A program made the position numbers and the translations under genes. From Virgibacillus necropolis (GTDB taxonomy: Bacteria; Bacillota; Bacilli; Bacillales; Amphibacillaceae), in assembly GCF_002224365.1 (NCBI RefSeq), contig NZ_CP022437.1, positions 1,054,001-1,118,000 of the forward strand: a DNA stretch of 64,000 bases, read 5' to 3'. Of this stretch, positions 43,130-52,664 are shown in pieces (position 1 is the stretch's first letter; each line of letters opens with the position of its first letter). The notes beneath the pieces were generated by a model. It was not told the origin of the DNA, searched no databases, and worked only from the letters and a program-made list of their open reading frames with translations.

Positions 43130-44241
43130 TTCATAAACTTTTTTATTGTTGAAATAATATAGTCTTGTTTTTGAACAGATAGCGTAGGGGAAATAGGAAG
43201 TGCCAATATTCTTTTGGCTGTCTTCTCTGCAATCGGGAAATCGCCTTCTTTATAATGAAGATAATGGAAGGCCTTCTGCAAGTGGAGGGGAATGGGATAA
43301 TAAATCGCTGAAGCAATACCGTTATTTTTTAGTTCAGAAGCGAGTTCATCCCTGTCGTCCAATTCAATACAGTACTGATGAAAAGTATGGTTTCGATGTT
43401 CTGAGATTGGTGGAGCTTTTAAGAGATTGATGAAGTTTTCCGTATACCTTTTGGCAATTTCTATTCTTTTACCTAAAAAAGTGTCTAAATAATTTAGCTT
43501 AACAAGCAAAATAGCTGCTTGAATTTCATCAAGCCTACTATTCATACCGATTGATGAATGGTGATACTTCTTTTCACTGCCATGATTCCGAAGTTTACTG
43601 ACTTTTTCATATAACAGTCTTTGATTGGTTACTACTAGACCAGCGTCTCCAAATGCCCCAAGATTTTTTGATGGAAAGAAAGAGAAGCATCCAATGTCAC
43701 CTATTGCTCCAACTCTCTTCCCGTTATATTCTGTCCCAATAGCCTGGCAAGCATCTTCTATGACTCTCACGTTGTTTGTTTTAGCGATTTTCATTATTTC
43801 ATTCATTTTAGCAACTTGACCATACAAATGTACGACGATTATGGCTTTTGTATTTTGGGTAAGAGCTTCTTCAATTTTGGATGGGTCAATGTTATACGTT
43901 TCTTCTTCTATGTCGACAAAAATAGGTTTGGCTCCTACCTGTGCAATTGCTTCTCCGGTGGCAAAGAAAGTAAATGGTGTTGTGATCACTTCATCACCAG
44001 GCCCAATGTTTAATGCTTTTAGAGATAATTGCAGGGCATCTGTCCCGTTTGCTACGCCAAGTCCATAGGAAGCCCCTGCATATTGGGCTACTAGATTTTC
44101 TAGTTTCTCTCCTTTTTCCCCGAATATATATTCTCCACTATCTAAGACCTCGGTTAATGTCTCTAGTATTGGGGACCTTATTAATCTCAATTCTTCTTTT
44201 AAATCAACCATTGGTATCTGACTAAACTCGTTGTTTGGCAT
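43117..44241 (-). CDS. DegT/DnrJ/EryC1 aminotransferase (WbpE-like)
   Basis: A 374-residue PLP-dependent sugar aminotransferase. MVDLKEEL is at the start, VANGTDALQLSLKAL at about 78-92, EDACQAIGTEYNGKRVGAIG and the PLP lysine in CFSFFPSKNLGAFGDAG (about 185-201). The strongest resemblance is to the WbpE/WlbC group, which adds an amino group at C3 of UDP-N-acetylglucosaminuronate. All partner enzymes of that route lie within 15 kb, which supports the assignment. Confidence 0.87.
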   Translation of the reverse strand: MPNNEFSQIPMVDLKEELRLIRSPILETLTEVLDSGEYIFGEKGEKLENLVAQYAGASYGLGVANGTDALQLSLKALNIGPGDEVITTPFTFFATGEAIAQVGAKPIFVDIEEETYNIDPSKIEEALTQNTKAIIVVHLYGQVAKMNEIMKIAKTNNVRVIEDACQAIGTEYNGKRVGAIGDIGCFSFFPSKNLGAFGDAGLVVTNQRLLYEKVSKLRNHGSEKKYHHSSIGMNSRLDEIQAAILLVKLNYLDTFLGKRIEIAKRYTENFINLLKAPPISEHRNHTFHQYCIELDDRDELASELKNNGIASAIYYPIPLHLQKAFHYLHYKEGDFPIAEKTAKRILALPISPTLSVQKQDYIISTIKKFMKNNG

Positions 44242-44277
44242 TTTGTTGTTTTAACCACCCTTCGTTATTTATATTTG

Positions 44278-45579
44278 TTAACTTCCTATTCGCTCATACT
44301 TAATGCCTAATCGGGTTATTTCGTTTTCATTTAATTTGTTACGTCCGTCTAATACCAGTTTACATTTATTAAACTTGTTAAAGTCTATACTGCTATATTC
44401 TTGGTGATAGGCTTGAAGGATAACCACATCAATTTCAGTGATAAGTTTATCTTTCAAGGATAAAGGGGTAGCTCCATATTTAATAATTTCACTATCTGTA
44501 AACAATGGGTCGTTTACAAAGAGATTCGCCTTTTTATCCCTAAGTTGATCAATTAGCAATAAGGTAGTTGATTTCGTTGGCTCTTTTACATTTTCTCTAT
44601 AGGATAATCCTAAAATAAGGATATTTTTATCCTTCAAAGATTCTACACCTTTTTCAACCTTTGAAATTGCATAATTAGCCATGTTATCATTAATTTGCCT
44701 GGATAATGGGGTCAATCCCCGATTCAATCCTTTATTTATAAAAAAGTATGGATAGATGGGGATGCAATGTCCTCCAACACCAATGCCAGGAGAATGTAAA
44801 TGCGAATAAGGTTGACTATTGCTAGCTTCGATCACTTCTGACATATTTACGCCTTTTTCTTCTGCAAACTGAGCAAGTTCATTAGCAAGAGCGATATTCA
44901 CATCACGGTAAACGCACTCTGCAACCTTTGAGAATTCTGCGGTTTCTAAAGAGCTTACTTCAATTAATTTGCAATTCAAAGCCTTTTTATAAAAATTTGA
45001 CGCCAGTTCAAGACTTTTCTTATTAATTCCTCCAACTACTTTTGGATAGGTTTGTAAATCTTGAATAATCCGATTAGAGTAGACTCTTTCAGGGCTATAA
45101 GCGAGATAGAAGTCGTCCCCCAAACTCAAACCTGAAATTTCTTCTATTTTTTTCCCGAACCTATTTTTCGTGTCTCCAGGAGGAAGTGTTGTTTCAAAGA
45201 TTATTAACGAGCCTTTTTTAACTCCCTTGGCTATATCTTGAACAGCCCGATCAATAAATTGGTAATCTACATTGTTTTGTTCATCAACTAGAACTGGAAC
45301 AATCACAATTATTATATTCGATTGGGCAGCAGCTTTGGAGTTTGCAGTAGTTGCTGATAATGTTTTATTTTTATGAGCATTTAAGACCAACTGATCTAAT
45401 CCTGGCTCATTTTTAATATGTGATTTACCTTGATTTATTAAAGTAATGACATCTTTATTTATGTCCGAACCGAAAACGTTAAATCCATTATTGGCAAATA
45501 CAGCAGCTAAAGTCAGTCCTATCTTTCCGAGGCCAACAACGGCCACATTCGGCAATGAATGGCTTTGGTCTATTATCAT
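44278..45579 (-). CDS. UDP-N-acetylhexosamine 6-dehydrogenase (WbpA/WecC-like)
   Basis: A 433-residue nucleotide-sugar dehydrogenase. The NAD-binding site VAVVGLGKIGLTLAAVFANN lies at about 13-32, TTLPPGDT and SPERVYSNRIIQDLQ follow, and the catalytic Cys is in GVGGHCIPIYPYFF (about 265). The C-terminal UDP-binding domain has LGLSYRENVKEPTKST. It oxidises the C6 hydroxyl of UDP-GlcNAc or UDP-ManNAc to a uronic acid in two NAD-dependent steps. Which hexosamine it takes cannot be read from the motifs. Neighbours favour UDP-GlcNAc. Confidence 0.88.
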   Translation of the reverse strand: MIIDQSHSLPNVAVVGLGKIGLTLAAVFANNGFNVFGSDINKDVITLINQGKSHIKNEPGLDQLVLNAHKNKTLSATTANSKAAAQSNIIIVIVPVLVDEQNNVDYQFIDRAVQDIAKGVKKGSLIIFETTLPPGDTKNRFGKKIEEISGLSLGDDFYLAYSPERVYSNRIIQDLQTYPKVVGGINKKSLELASNFYKKALNCKLIEVSSLETAEFSKVAECVYRDVNIALANELAQFAEEKGVNMSEVIEASNSQPYSHLHSPGIGVGGHCIPIYPYFFINKGLNRGLTPLSRQINDNMANYAISKVEKGVESLKDKNILILGLSYRENVKEPTKSTTLLLIDQLRDKKANLFVNDPLFTDSEIIKYGATPLSLKDKLITEIDVVILQAYHQEYSSIDFNKFNKCKLVLDGRNKLNENEITRLGIKYERIGS

Positions 45580-45694
45580 ATTTCAACCTCATTTCTGGTT
45601 ATTAAGAATTTCACTTGATAGTTTATGTGGCTGAAAATTAAAGTGATTGGACTGCTTTATCTTCCAATGATTTCTAAGATTTAGGATAATAACT

Positions 45695-46705
45695 TTATAA
45701 ACTCTTGTAAATTTCAATATAGCGGTCTGCCACTATTGGAGCGTGATGATACATCTCAACGTACTTTCTTCCTTTTATACTAAGTTCATTCCGCCTTTGC
45801 GGATTTAAAATGAGATCTTTTAATACGTTTGTTATGGTGGATGGATTAGCATTTACTATGGGTAATCCTGAGGGATATTTGGATACTAAATCATCTCTTA
45901 TATAGCAAATCACGGGTTTTCCAAAAGCCATGGCCTCTGAGCTAATATAACCGCTGGCACCGATTCTCAACTGGTCGATGACGATATCTGATTGGGAAAG
46001 AAGATTTATTGTTTCATCATAAGTCATTCCTTCAATTAATTTAAATTGAAATGATAATCCCGAGCGTTTCAACTCATTTACTGCATTTAAAATGTATTCT
46101 GTTCCTTTGAGATCCCGCAAAGTAGGGGCGTGGACGATGATTGGGGAAGACTTTTTGACATCTGGATATTGGGCTTTGAATTGATTTACATCAACTGTAT
46201 GAGGGATAACATGGGTATGCTTATATAAATTTGAAATATATCCTTCTAATTCATGGTCTTGGACAATCGCATGATCGATATATTTTGATAAGGTGGCTAC
46301 ATTTTTATATATTTTTTCTTCGGTCCATTCGGGTTTTACTCGGATATAAGGATTGTTAAAGCTTTTAGCGACTGAGAGTAGTCGAATGTCTGAACCGTGA
46401 TGATGGACAACCATTTTCTTTCCAGCCTGTTTCAAAATGGCTAGATCCCTTTTATCAGGGAAAAACGTCTCACCAAAATGAAAGTGAAAGATGTCATACT
46501 GTTGTGTAGCCTCCTGTAAAAAACGCTTTATTTTGTTCTCTCTTTCGTCGTGACTTGTAAGCAAATTAAGCTTTAAGCACTCATCAGATTTAAATTTAAA
46601 CGCGTTTTCACTAAAGTGACAGGAAGTAGCGTCAACGCCTTTTAATCGTAATGCGCGACATAACTCAATCATAGGAGAACCATAAGGAATATGTAGCACT
46701 TTCAC
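45695..46705 (-). CDS. Family 4-like glycosyltransferase
   Basis: A 336-residue GT-B enzyme. The N-terminal domain has MKVLHIPYGSPMIELCRALR, FHFHFGETFFPDKRDL and KMVVHHHGSDIRLL; the C-terminal half has IIVHAPTLRDLKGTEYILNA and the donor-binding EAMAFGKPVICYI. It is shorter than, and not closely related to, the three paralogous transferases nearby. Acceptor unknown. Likely acts at the cytoplasmic membrane in assembly of the glycan. Confidence 0.85.
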   Translation of the reverse strand: MKVLHIPYGSPMIELCRALRLKGVDATSCHFSENAFKFKSDECLKLNLLTSHDERENKIKRFLQEATQQYDIFHFHFGETFFPDKRDLAILKQAGKKMVVHHHGSDIRLLSVAKSFNNPYIRVKPEWTEEKIYKNVATLSKYIDHAIVQDHELEGYISNLYKHTHVIPHTVDVNQFKAQYPDVKKSSPIIVHAPTLRDLKGTEYILNAVNELKRSGLSFQFKLIEGMTYDETINLLSQSDIVIDQLRIGASGYISSEAMAFGKPVICYIRDDLVSKYPSGLPIVNANPSTITNVLKDLILNPQRRNELSIKGRKYVEMYHHAPIVADRYIEIYKSL

Positions 46706-46756
46706 AAATATCTATCCTTTCCCTTGGGTAATTATCGATATTCCAGCTATGATTTA

Positions 46757-47986
46757 TCACATGTCTTTGGCTAATCGGCTATAAACTGTGAATAATCTCT
46801 TTTCCATGTGCTCCCAGCTGAAATGCGATTCCATTACCTTGCGTGAATTTAAACTCATCTCATGGATTTTACTTCTATTGGAATGGAGGAGAAGTAGTGC
46901 TTGAAAATAATCCTGAGCAGTGGCCTGTAATTTTTTGACGGTATATCCACATTTATACGTTTGAATAAACTTATCCATATCGTTGCATTGATTTACTAAA
47001 ACAGGGACGCCATTATTTAGGTAACTAAAGAACTTGTTTGGCATAGCAAAGCTGTTGTTCAGGGAATTAGCAGCGTCTAAATCTATCCATCCTAAATCAA
47101 CATTCTTCATGGCATCAGGAATGGAGTCATAGCTTACCCACCCGGTAAAGTCCACTTTGTCTTCTAAGTGGGGGGGAATACAAGGGCTACAATCTTGTTT
47201 TGATCCTTTTGTTCCTCCAATAATTTTGGCTTTCAGGTCAAATGTTTTATTACACATTTCCAATACGTCTAGCAGCTTATTGAAATTTCCCCTTTTCTGA
47301 TTCAAAACACCTTCATACACAATGATAAGATCCGATTTAGTACTCTGTCCTGGTTCGTATTTGGACGCTAATGGAGGGGAATTATAAATCACTTCTATCC
47401 GGAGTTGAGGATCTATCGAGAGATACCATGCTTTAATAGACTCTGACACTGTTACTATGTAGTCTAACTCTTTTAACATATATTCGAGCATTTGTTTTTT
47501 AATTTTTTTTATATTTTGGGCTTGATAGCTTAAGGGATCAGGTTCTAATTCATGACTATCATAGATTAATTTGCAACGCTTTCCCTTTGAAGTTAATGCA
47601 CGTTTGATTCCAATGCCCGAATAGAGAGAAAAAAACTCATGGGCATGGTAAATATCAGCCTTTTGCGCAATCCCTAATTGTGTTAACGGATCAGTAAAAC
47701 GTGTATAGTTTCCAGAACGAAGATTGTAATGAAGGTCCTTGATATTTTTTTCAGGATACATCTGTTCGTACGTAATTACCTTGATTCCCTCATGAATAAA
47801 GGTTGGAGATAGAAAGCTTTCATTAAAGACACTACCATTCACGTCAAATAGATAACCATCTTTTCTAGGAACAATCATCGCTACATTATAACCTTGGTTC
47901 ACGAGACTTTTGGCTTCTTTTTTGAAAATACGTGCATCTAAAAAAGGATGTTCAGATACTAAAAAACAGACGTTTTTACCCATCAT
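46757..47986 (-). CDS. Family 4-like glycosyltransferase, paralogue 1
   Basis: A 409-residue GT-B enzyme. The start is MMGKN; GGAGG lies 3 bases before the first Met and 6 before the second (47983), so the second may be used. Blocks shared with the genes at 47998 and 51268 are PFLDARIFKKEAKSL, IVPRKDGYLFDV, LIYDSHELEPDPLS, VEVIYNSPPL, WVSYDSIPDAMKNVDLGWID and AMPNKFFSYLNNGVPVL. The N-terminal domain binds the acceptor, the C-terminal one the nucleotide sugar. It is followed closely downstream by the smaller transferase. Confidence 0.88.
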   Translation of the reverse strand: MMGKNVCFLVSEHPFLDARIFKKEAKSLVNQGYNVAMIVPRKDGYLFDVNGSVFNESFLSPTFIHEGIKVITYEQMYPEKNIKDLHYNLRSGNYTRFTDPLTQLGIAQKADIYHAHEFFSLYSGIGIKRALTSKGKRCKLIYDSHELEPDPLSYQAQNIKKIKKQMLEYMLKELDYIVTVSESIKAWYLSIDPQLRIEVIYNSPPLASKYEPGQSTKSDLIIVYEGVLNQKRGNFNKLLDVLEMCNKTFDLKAKIIGGTKGSKQDCSPCIPPHLEDKVDFTGWVSYDSIPDAMKNVDLGWIDLDAANSLNNSFAMPNKFFSYLNNGVPVLVNQCNDMDKFIQTYKCGYTVKKLQATAQDYFQALLLLHSNRSKIHEMSLNSRKVMESHFSWEHMEKRLFTVYSRLAKDM

Positions 47987-47997
47987 TTTCCTCCGGC

Positions 47998-49197
47998 CTA
48001 TGACAATAGGTATTGGGTTCGGTTAGACTCTAATGAAGAATAAACCGTGGTCAGCCTTTGTTCCATTTTTTCCCAACAATAAATTTCTTCCATAACTTTG
48101 CGAGCATTTATACTCATTTGTTTTAGTTGTGGCTTGTTCCTATAAAGATACAGTATCCCCTTCACATAGTCCGAGGGAGCAGGATTCACTTTGTTGAGAA
48201 CGAGACCGCATTGATAGGTGTTCACAAATTTCTCCATGTCACTGCATTTGCTCACTAAAACAGGAACACCATTGTTTAAATAACTAAAGAATTTACTAGG
48301 CATAGCAAAAGCATTGTTAAGTGATTGAGTTGAATCTAAATCAATTAATCCAATATCGACATCTGACATAACATTAGGAAGAGAATGATAGCTAACCCAA
48401 CCGGATAGGTTAACAATAGTTTGTAAATGGTTTGGTATCGATATCGATTCACCATGTCTCGGTCCACCGACTAACTTTAAAAGAATATCCATGATCTTAC
48501 TACAAGATTCAGTTGCTGAAAATATTTTTTTGATGGTTTCTTTGGAGACGTTTCCTTCATGTGCTACAACAAATCTTTGGGTGTAGTCTCCGTCGCCTTT
48601 CACGTTAAAATTGGTGGTAAGTGGTGGAGAATTGTATATAACTTCTACGGGAAGTAGGGGATCTATGGATAAGTACCAAGATTTGATAGAATCAGAAACT
48701 GTTATGATAGAATCAACTTCTTCTAAATTTTCAAGAAGCATCCCCTTCCATTTTTTCCTTGTTTCCTCATTTATATTTAATGAAAACGGATCTGGCATAA
48801 GCTGTCGACTGTCATATATCAATTTAATATTTTTACCGTTTTGTTTTCTTAACGCGACTTTAATTTCCTTTCCGTAAAAGAATGAATTTAATTCATGAGC
48901 GTGATAAAAATCAGCTTCTTCCTTTAACCCCAATTGATAAAGGGGATCTGATAAAGGGTTTGCTGTCCTTTTTTCACTATCATAAGTTACAATTTTAATT
49001 CCTTGGTAATCAAAGTTTTTTTCACGAAAACGATTAGTAAATGGTTTTCCGTCTATATCAAATAAAAAGCTATCTTTTCGAGGTGCAATAATTGTAACCT
49101 CATATCCATGCTTTACAAGACTCTTTGCCTCGCATTCGAAAACACGCGCATCTAGAAAGGGAAGGTAGCATAAAAGCATACAGACCTTTTTTTTCAT
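47998..49197 (-). CDS. Family 4-like glycosyltransferase, paralogue 2
   Basis: A 399-residue GT-B enzyme. ATG 49197 is chosen because GGAGGATTAGAA lies just upstream; the longer read from 49212 would pass through that site. It shares PFLDARVFECEAKSLVKHGY, IAPRKDSFLFDIDGKPF, LIYDSRQLMPDPFS, VEVIYNSPPL and AMPSKFFSYLNNGVPVL with paralogues 1 and 3. The tail VMEEIYCWEKMEQRL is nearly the same as in paralogue 3. It leads the 49.2-45.7 kb group. Substrate unknown. Confidence 0.88.
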   Translation of the reverse strand: MKKKVCMLLCYLPFLDARVFECEAKSLVKHGYEVTIIAPRKDSFLFDIDGKPFTNRFREKNFDYQGIKIVTYDSEKRTANPLSDPLYQLGLKEEADFYHAHELNSFFYGKEIKVALRKQNGKNIKLIYDSRQLMPDPFSLNINEETRKKWKGMLLENLEEVDSIITVSDSIKSWYLSIDPLLPVEVIYNSPPLTTNFNVKGDGDYTQRFVVAHEGNVSKETIKKIFSATESCSKIMDILLKLVGGPRHGESISIPNHLQTIVNLSGWVSYHSLPNVMSDVDIGLIDLDSTQSLNNAFAMPSKFFSYLNNGVPVLVSKCSDMEKFVNTYQCGLVLNKVNPAPSDYVKGILYLYRNKPQLKQMSINARKVMEEIYCWEKMEQRLTTVYSSLESNRTQYLLS

Positions 49198-49314
49198 TTC
49201 TAATCCTCCCATCTTTATCTCTGTGACACTTTTTCTTGATACTTTAATCTTGATGGCTGATGGTGGTATTTTGGAGTCCTCCTAATAAAGTATTAACATC
49301 CTAACTGAATTATT

Positions 49315-49323
49315 CATACAAAT
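49315..49323 (+). promoter_or_regulatory. Possible sigma-E -10 element before the SDR gene
   Basis: CATACAAAT matches the early mother-cell sigma-E -10 sequence; the -35 (ATC 14 bases upstream instead of ATA) is weak. About 77 bases before the SDR start. Confidence 0.35.
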
Positions 49324-49326
49324 AAG

Positions 49327-49353
49327 TTAACTATGTTTTCCGGTTTAAAAGGT
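49327..49353 (-). promoter_or_regulatory. Sigma-K-like promoter of the glycosyltransferase operon
   Basis: Reverse strand: AC (49353-49352), 16 bases, CATAGTTAA (49335-49327). Near the sigma-K form, with one mismatch in the -10 (AA for TA). It lies 130 bases before paralogue 2. Confidence 0.4.
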
Positions 49354-49399
49354 TCTTTTTTAAATGGTAACGATGTAATGAAGTGTTGGGGGGGACAGG

Positions 49400-50155
49400 A
49401 TGGAATTAAATCTGAAAGGAAAAAAGGTGTTAGTGACTGGAGGATCAAAAGGAATTGGGAAAGCGATAGCTGAAGCTTTCATTAAAGAAGGGGCTCATGT
49501 TGGAATTGTAGCTAGAAGTAACACTGAACTTTTACAAGCAAAAGAAGAATTAGGGGTACTGACTTATCCAAAAGACCTTGGGAAGCATGATCAGAGAGTG
49601 CAATTGATGAGTGAATTTATGAATGACTTTGGCGCTATTGATGTTCTTGTTAATAATGTGGGATCTGCCCATGGGAAAGGGGTGTTAAATACTCCTTCGA
49701 GTGTTTTTGGAGAAGCAATGGAGCTAAACTTCATCACTGCCGTTCATTTAAGTCAGTTAGCCAGTAAACTGATGATAAGTAAAGGGGGAGGAGTAATCTT
49801 AAATATTTCCTCGCTCTACGGAAAAGAATCAGGTGGTTTACCTTCTTATAATGCTTCGAAGGCTGCCTTAATTAGTTTTACAAAATCTTTTAGTTCTGAG
49901 GTAATAAAAAACAATGTCCGTGTAATTGGAATTGCTCCAGGAGCCATCTTCCATCCAAATAAAGAGTGGAAACGTCGATTAGAACGTGATCCTGACTTTT
50001 TGAAAAAATATGCTCGAGAAAAAATCCCGGCGGGGCGACTTGGGAAGACCGAAGAGATTGGAAATGTCGCTGTATTTCTGGCATCTGATAAAGCTTCTTG
50101 GATTGTGGGCTCCACTATTAGTGTTGATGGCGGGCAATCTCGATTGAATTATTAA
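49400..50155 (+). CDS. SDR-family oxidoreductase
   Basis: A 251-residue classical short-chain dehydrogenase. The cofactor motif VTGGSKGIGKAIAEAF is at 12-27, NNVGSAHGKG at about 86, the catalytic Ser in ILNISSLYG, the Tyr/Lys pair in YNASKAALISF, and SVDGGQS near the end. It is FabG-like in pattern but lies inside a glycan cluster, so an oxidoreductase acting on a sugar nucleotide or lipid precursor is more likely than fatty acid synthesis. It is co-directional with the next gene, 28 bases on. Confidence 0.85.
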   Translation: MELNLKGKKVLVTGGSKGIGKAIAEAFIKEGAHVGIVARSNTELLQAKEELGVLTYPKDLGKHDQRVQLMSEFMNDFGAIDVLVNNVGSAHGKGVLNTPSSVFGEAMELNFITAVHLSQLASKLMISKGGGVILNISSLYGKESGGLPSYNASKAALISFTKSFSSEVIKNNVRVIGIAPGAIFHPNKEWKRRLERDPDFLKKYAREKIPAGRLGKTEEIGNVAVFLASDKASWIVGSTISVDGGQSRLNY

Positions 50156-50183
50156 AAACTAAACAGAAGGGAAGTGCCAAAGA

Positions 50184-51164
50184 TTGAAACGACCGTCACT
50201 TGTAAATAGCACTGTTTTAATTATTGGAGGGGCAGGTTTTATCGGAAGTCATTTGGTAGATAAACTGCTTACAGAAGAGGCAGCTCAAATTATAATTGTT
50301 GATAATCTCTTTACTGGAAAAAAAGAAAATTTAAATCATGCATTAAAAAAAGGTGCAGTGCTTCATGTGGATGATGCTGAGAATCAGGAAGCCCTTAACT
50401 ATATCATGGAAAAATACGATATCGACATCGTTTTTAACTGCGCCACCAAAGCTTTAAATTATTCTTTTATAAATCCGTCAAATGCTTTCTTGACAAACGT
50501 TTTAGTCCTAAAAAATTTGTTGGAACTTCAAAGAAAAAAGGCATTTCAAACATTATGTCATTTTTCCTCCTCAGAAGCATATGGTTCGGCCCAATATAAA
50601 CCAATGGATGAAAAACATCCCCTTGACCCTACGACAACTTATGCTGCAGGAAAAGCTTCAGCTGATATGATGTTACAGTCCTATGTTAGAATGTTTGATT
50701 TGGATGCTTTTCTTGTTCGACCTTTTAATAATTATGGACCTAGGCAAAACTTTGAAGGATCTCTAGCTGGCGTAATTCCTCTTACAATTAAAAAAATATT
50801 AGAGGGGGATACTCCCGAGATACATGGTCCTGGTCAACAAACAAGGGATTTTATTTATGTTGAAGATGCTGTTGACATAATATCAAAAGTTTTCCCTATT
50901 ATTTCGCCTGGTGAGTGTGTAAACATTACTACAGACCAACAATTATCGATCGAAAACGTAGTTGAAACCATAATTGACGTTATGAAATATAAAGGGAAGG
51001 TTCTCAGAAGGCCTATTCGAAAAGCTGATGTTGATAGCCATAGAGGATCAGTGAAAAAATTACAAAACATGGTTGGTCAGTATGATAAAACTCCCTTTAA
51101 AGATGGGATTGTGGCCACTGTAAATTGGGTGAAAGATAATGTCGCAAAGGAGGCACGGAAGTAA
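50184..51164 (+). CDS. NAD-dependent epimerase/dehydratase
   Basis: A 326-residue extended SDR starting at TTG 50184 after AGAAGGGAAG. It has LIIGGAGFIGSHLVDKLL (13-30), VFNCATKALNYSFINPSNAF, the catalytic FSSSEAYGS and YAAGK, and RPFNNYGPRQNFEG. It resembles UDP-glucose/GlcNAc 4-epimerases and UDP-glucuronate decarboxylase-like enzymes. The Tyr-x3-Lys reads YAAGK. It probably supplies another activated sugar to the local transferases. The precise reaction is not clear. Confidence 0.86.
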   Translation: MKRPSLVNSTVLIIGGAGFIGSHLVDKLLTEEAAQIIIVDNLFTGKKENLNHALKKGAVLHVDDAENQEALNYIMEKYDIDIVFNCATKALNYSFINPSNAFLTNVLVLKNLLELQRKKAFQTLCHFSSSEAYGSAQYKPMDEKHPLDPTTTYAAGKASADMMLQSYVRMFDLDAFLVRPFNNYGPRQNFEGSLAGVIPLTIKKILEGDTPEIHGPGQQTRDFIYVEDAVDIISKVFPIISPGECVNITTDQQLSIENVVETIIDVMKYKGKVLRRPIRKADVDSHRGSVKKLQNMVGQYDKTPFKDGIVATVNWVKDNVAKEARK

Positions 51165-51183
51165 CATCAATAATCGATAAATA

Positions 51184-51204
51184 ATCCCTTCTTTTCGAAG
51201 GGAT
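51184..51204 (+). terminator. Hairpin after the epimerase gene
   Basis: ATCCCTTC (51184-51191) pairs with GAAGGGAT (51197-51204). No clear T-run, so a weak terminator at best. Confidence 0.45.
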
Positions 51205-51267
51205 CTACTTAAAGTGGAGAACGGGTATGTTCTCATGGGATTTTGTAATGAATCTAACCTCCCATTA

Positions 51268-52503
51268 TTACGTATAAAATATTTCTGCTTTATTGGTCAA
51301 CTGATTATAGACATTCATTAATCTTTTTTCCATTTTCCCCCAACAGTAGATTTCTTCCATTACTTTTCGAGCATTTAAACTCATTTCTTTTAAAAGGGAT
51401 TTATTTTTGTAGAGGTAGAGCAAGGCCTCGGCATAGTCCTCTGCTGTGGCATCTTTTTTATCAATGATTAGACCACATCGGTGAGTTCGTATAAAGGCTT
51501 CCATCTCATGGCACCGGTTAACCAAGATAGGAACCCCATTATTTAAGAAACTGAAAAATTTATTAGGCATAGCATAGGAACGGTTAAGTGATTGGTTTAA
51601 TTCTTCATAATCAATCCAGCCCACATCCACATTTTTCATATGTTCAGCAATAGAATAATAATCTACCCAACCTGTTAATTTAATTTTGTCACGTAGATGA
51701 TGGGGAAGGATAAAAGAATCACCATACCGTGTCCCACCAATCACCTTAAATTGAAAATCGATTGTTTTTAAGCTGATTTCTGAAATCTGAATAATTTTAT
51801 CTTTACTTCCTCTTTTGTGGTCGATGTTTCCTTCATAACATGCAACCAAGCTATTACCGTTATAGTTTTTCGGTTGGTAGTCCTTAGCTAGTGGGGGTGA
51901 ATTATAGATGACTTCTACTGGCAAAGTAGGATTTTGGGAAATAAACCATGATTTTATAGAGTGGGAAATGGTGATTATGTGATCAACTTCTTTAAGCATT
52001 ATCATGAGTTTTTCCTTTAAATTACTTCTTAATTCTTTGGGATTTCTTGAATCAAAGGGGTCTGGAGTCAGCTCATGGCTGTCATAGACTAATTTAATTT
52101 CTTTATTGCTTTTTTTTAACATCCTTTTTACTCCAATTCCAGCAAAAAGGGATAGGTATTCATGTACATGATAAATATCTGCATCCTGTTGAACACCTAG
52201 TTCAGTTAAAGGGTTTTTAAACCCTTGTTCCCAAAGGGATTCAGGAGACAACACTTTACTTAATGGGGTTCTACTTTCTTCATAATCATACGTCACGATG
52301 GTAATTCCTTCATGGGTAAATGTTTGACTTAAAAATTGATCTTTGAGAGGCGTTCCGTCTATGTCAAAAAGATAACCATCTTTTCTAGGAACAATCAGGG
52401 TTACATCATAACCTAGCTTTTTCAGGCTTTTCGCTTCCCTTTTGAAAATCCTCGAATCTAAAAATGGGTGTTCCGCTACTAGCATACATATCTTTTTCTG
52501 CAT
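51268..52503 (-). CDS. Family 4-like glycosyltransferase, paralogue 3
   Basis: A 411-residue GT-B enzyme with AAAGGAG before ATG 52503. It shares PFLDSRIFKREAKSLKKLGY, IVPRKDGYLFDIDGTPL, LVYDSHELTPDPFD, VEVIYNSPPL, WVDYYSIAEHMKNVDVGWID and AMPNKFFSFLNNGVPIL with paralogues 1 and 2. It stands alone between two forward-strand genes. A sigma-E-like promoter (ATA, N14, CATACCTT) can be read on the reverse strand upstream. Substrate unknown. Confidence 0.88.
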   Translation of the reverse strand: MQKKICMLVAEHPFLDSRIFKREAKSLKKLGYDVTLIVPRKDGYLFDIDGTPLKDQFLSQTFTHEGITIVTYDYEESRTPLSKVLSPESLWEQGFKNPLTELGVQQDADIYHVHEYLSLFAGIGVKRMLKKSNKEIKLVYDSHELTPDPFDSRNPKELRSNLKEKLMIMLKEVDHIITISHSIKSWFISQNPTLPVEVIYNSPPLAKDYQPKNYNGNSLVACYEGNIDHKRGSKDKIIQISEISLKTIDFQFKVIGGTRYGDSFILPHHLRDKIKLTGWVDYYSIAEHMKNVDVGWIDYEELNQSLNRSYAMPNKFFSFLNNGVPILVNRCHEMEAFIRTHRCGLIIDKKDATAEDYAEALLYLYKNKSLLKEMSLNARKVMEEIYCWGKMEKRLMNVYNQLTNKAEIFYT

Positions 52504-52664
52504 TTTATTTGCTCCTTTGTAATAAATTTATTTTTATCGACCTAACTCTTTTTATTATATTTGGTTCTTTTGAAATCATGTTCAAAATAGCGGGAAAAGG
52601 TATGCCAAATATCAAATATATGGACTGTAAATAAAGGATTAACGTTTTTAGAAAGGAGAAAGAA

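Noticed and set aside
49400-50155. Naming the SDR as fabG
   Set aside because: FabG-like motifs are general to the SDR family and there are no fatty-acid genes nearby.
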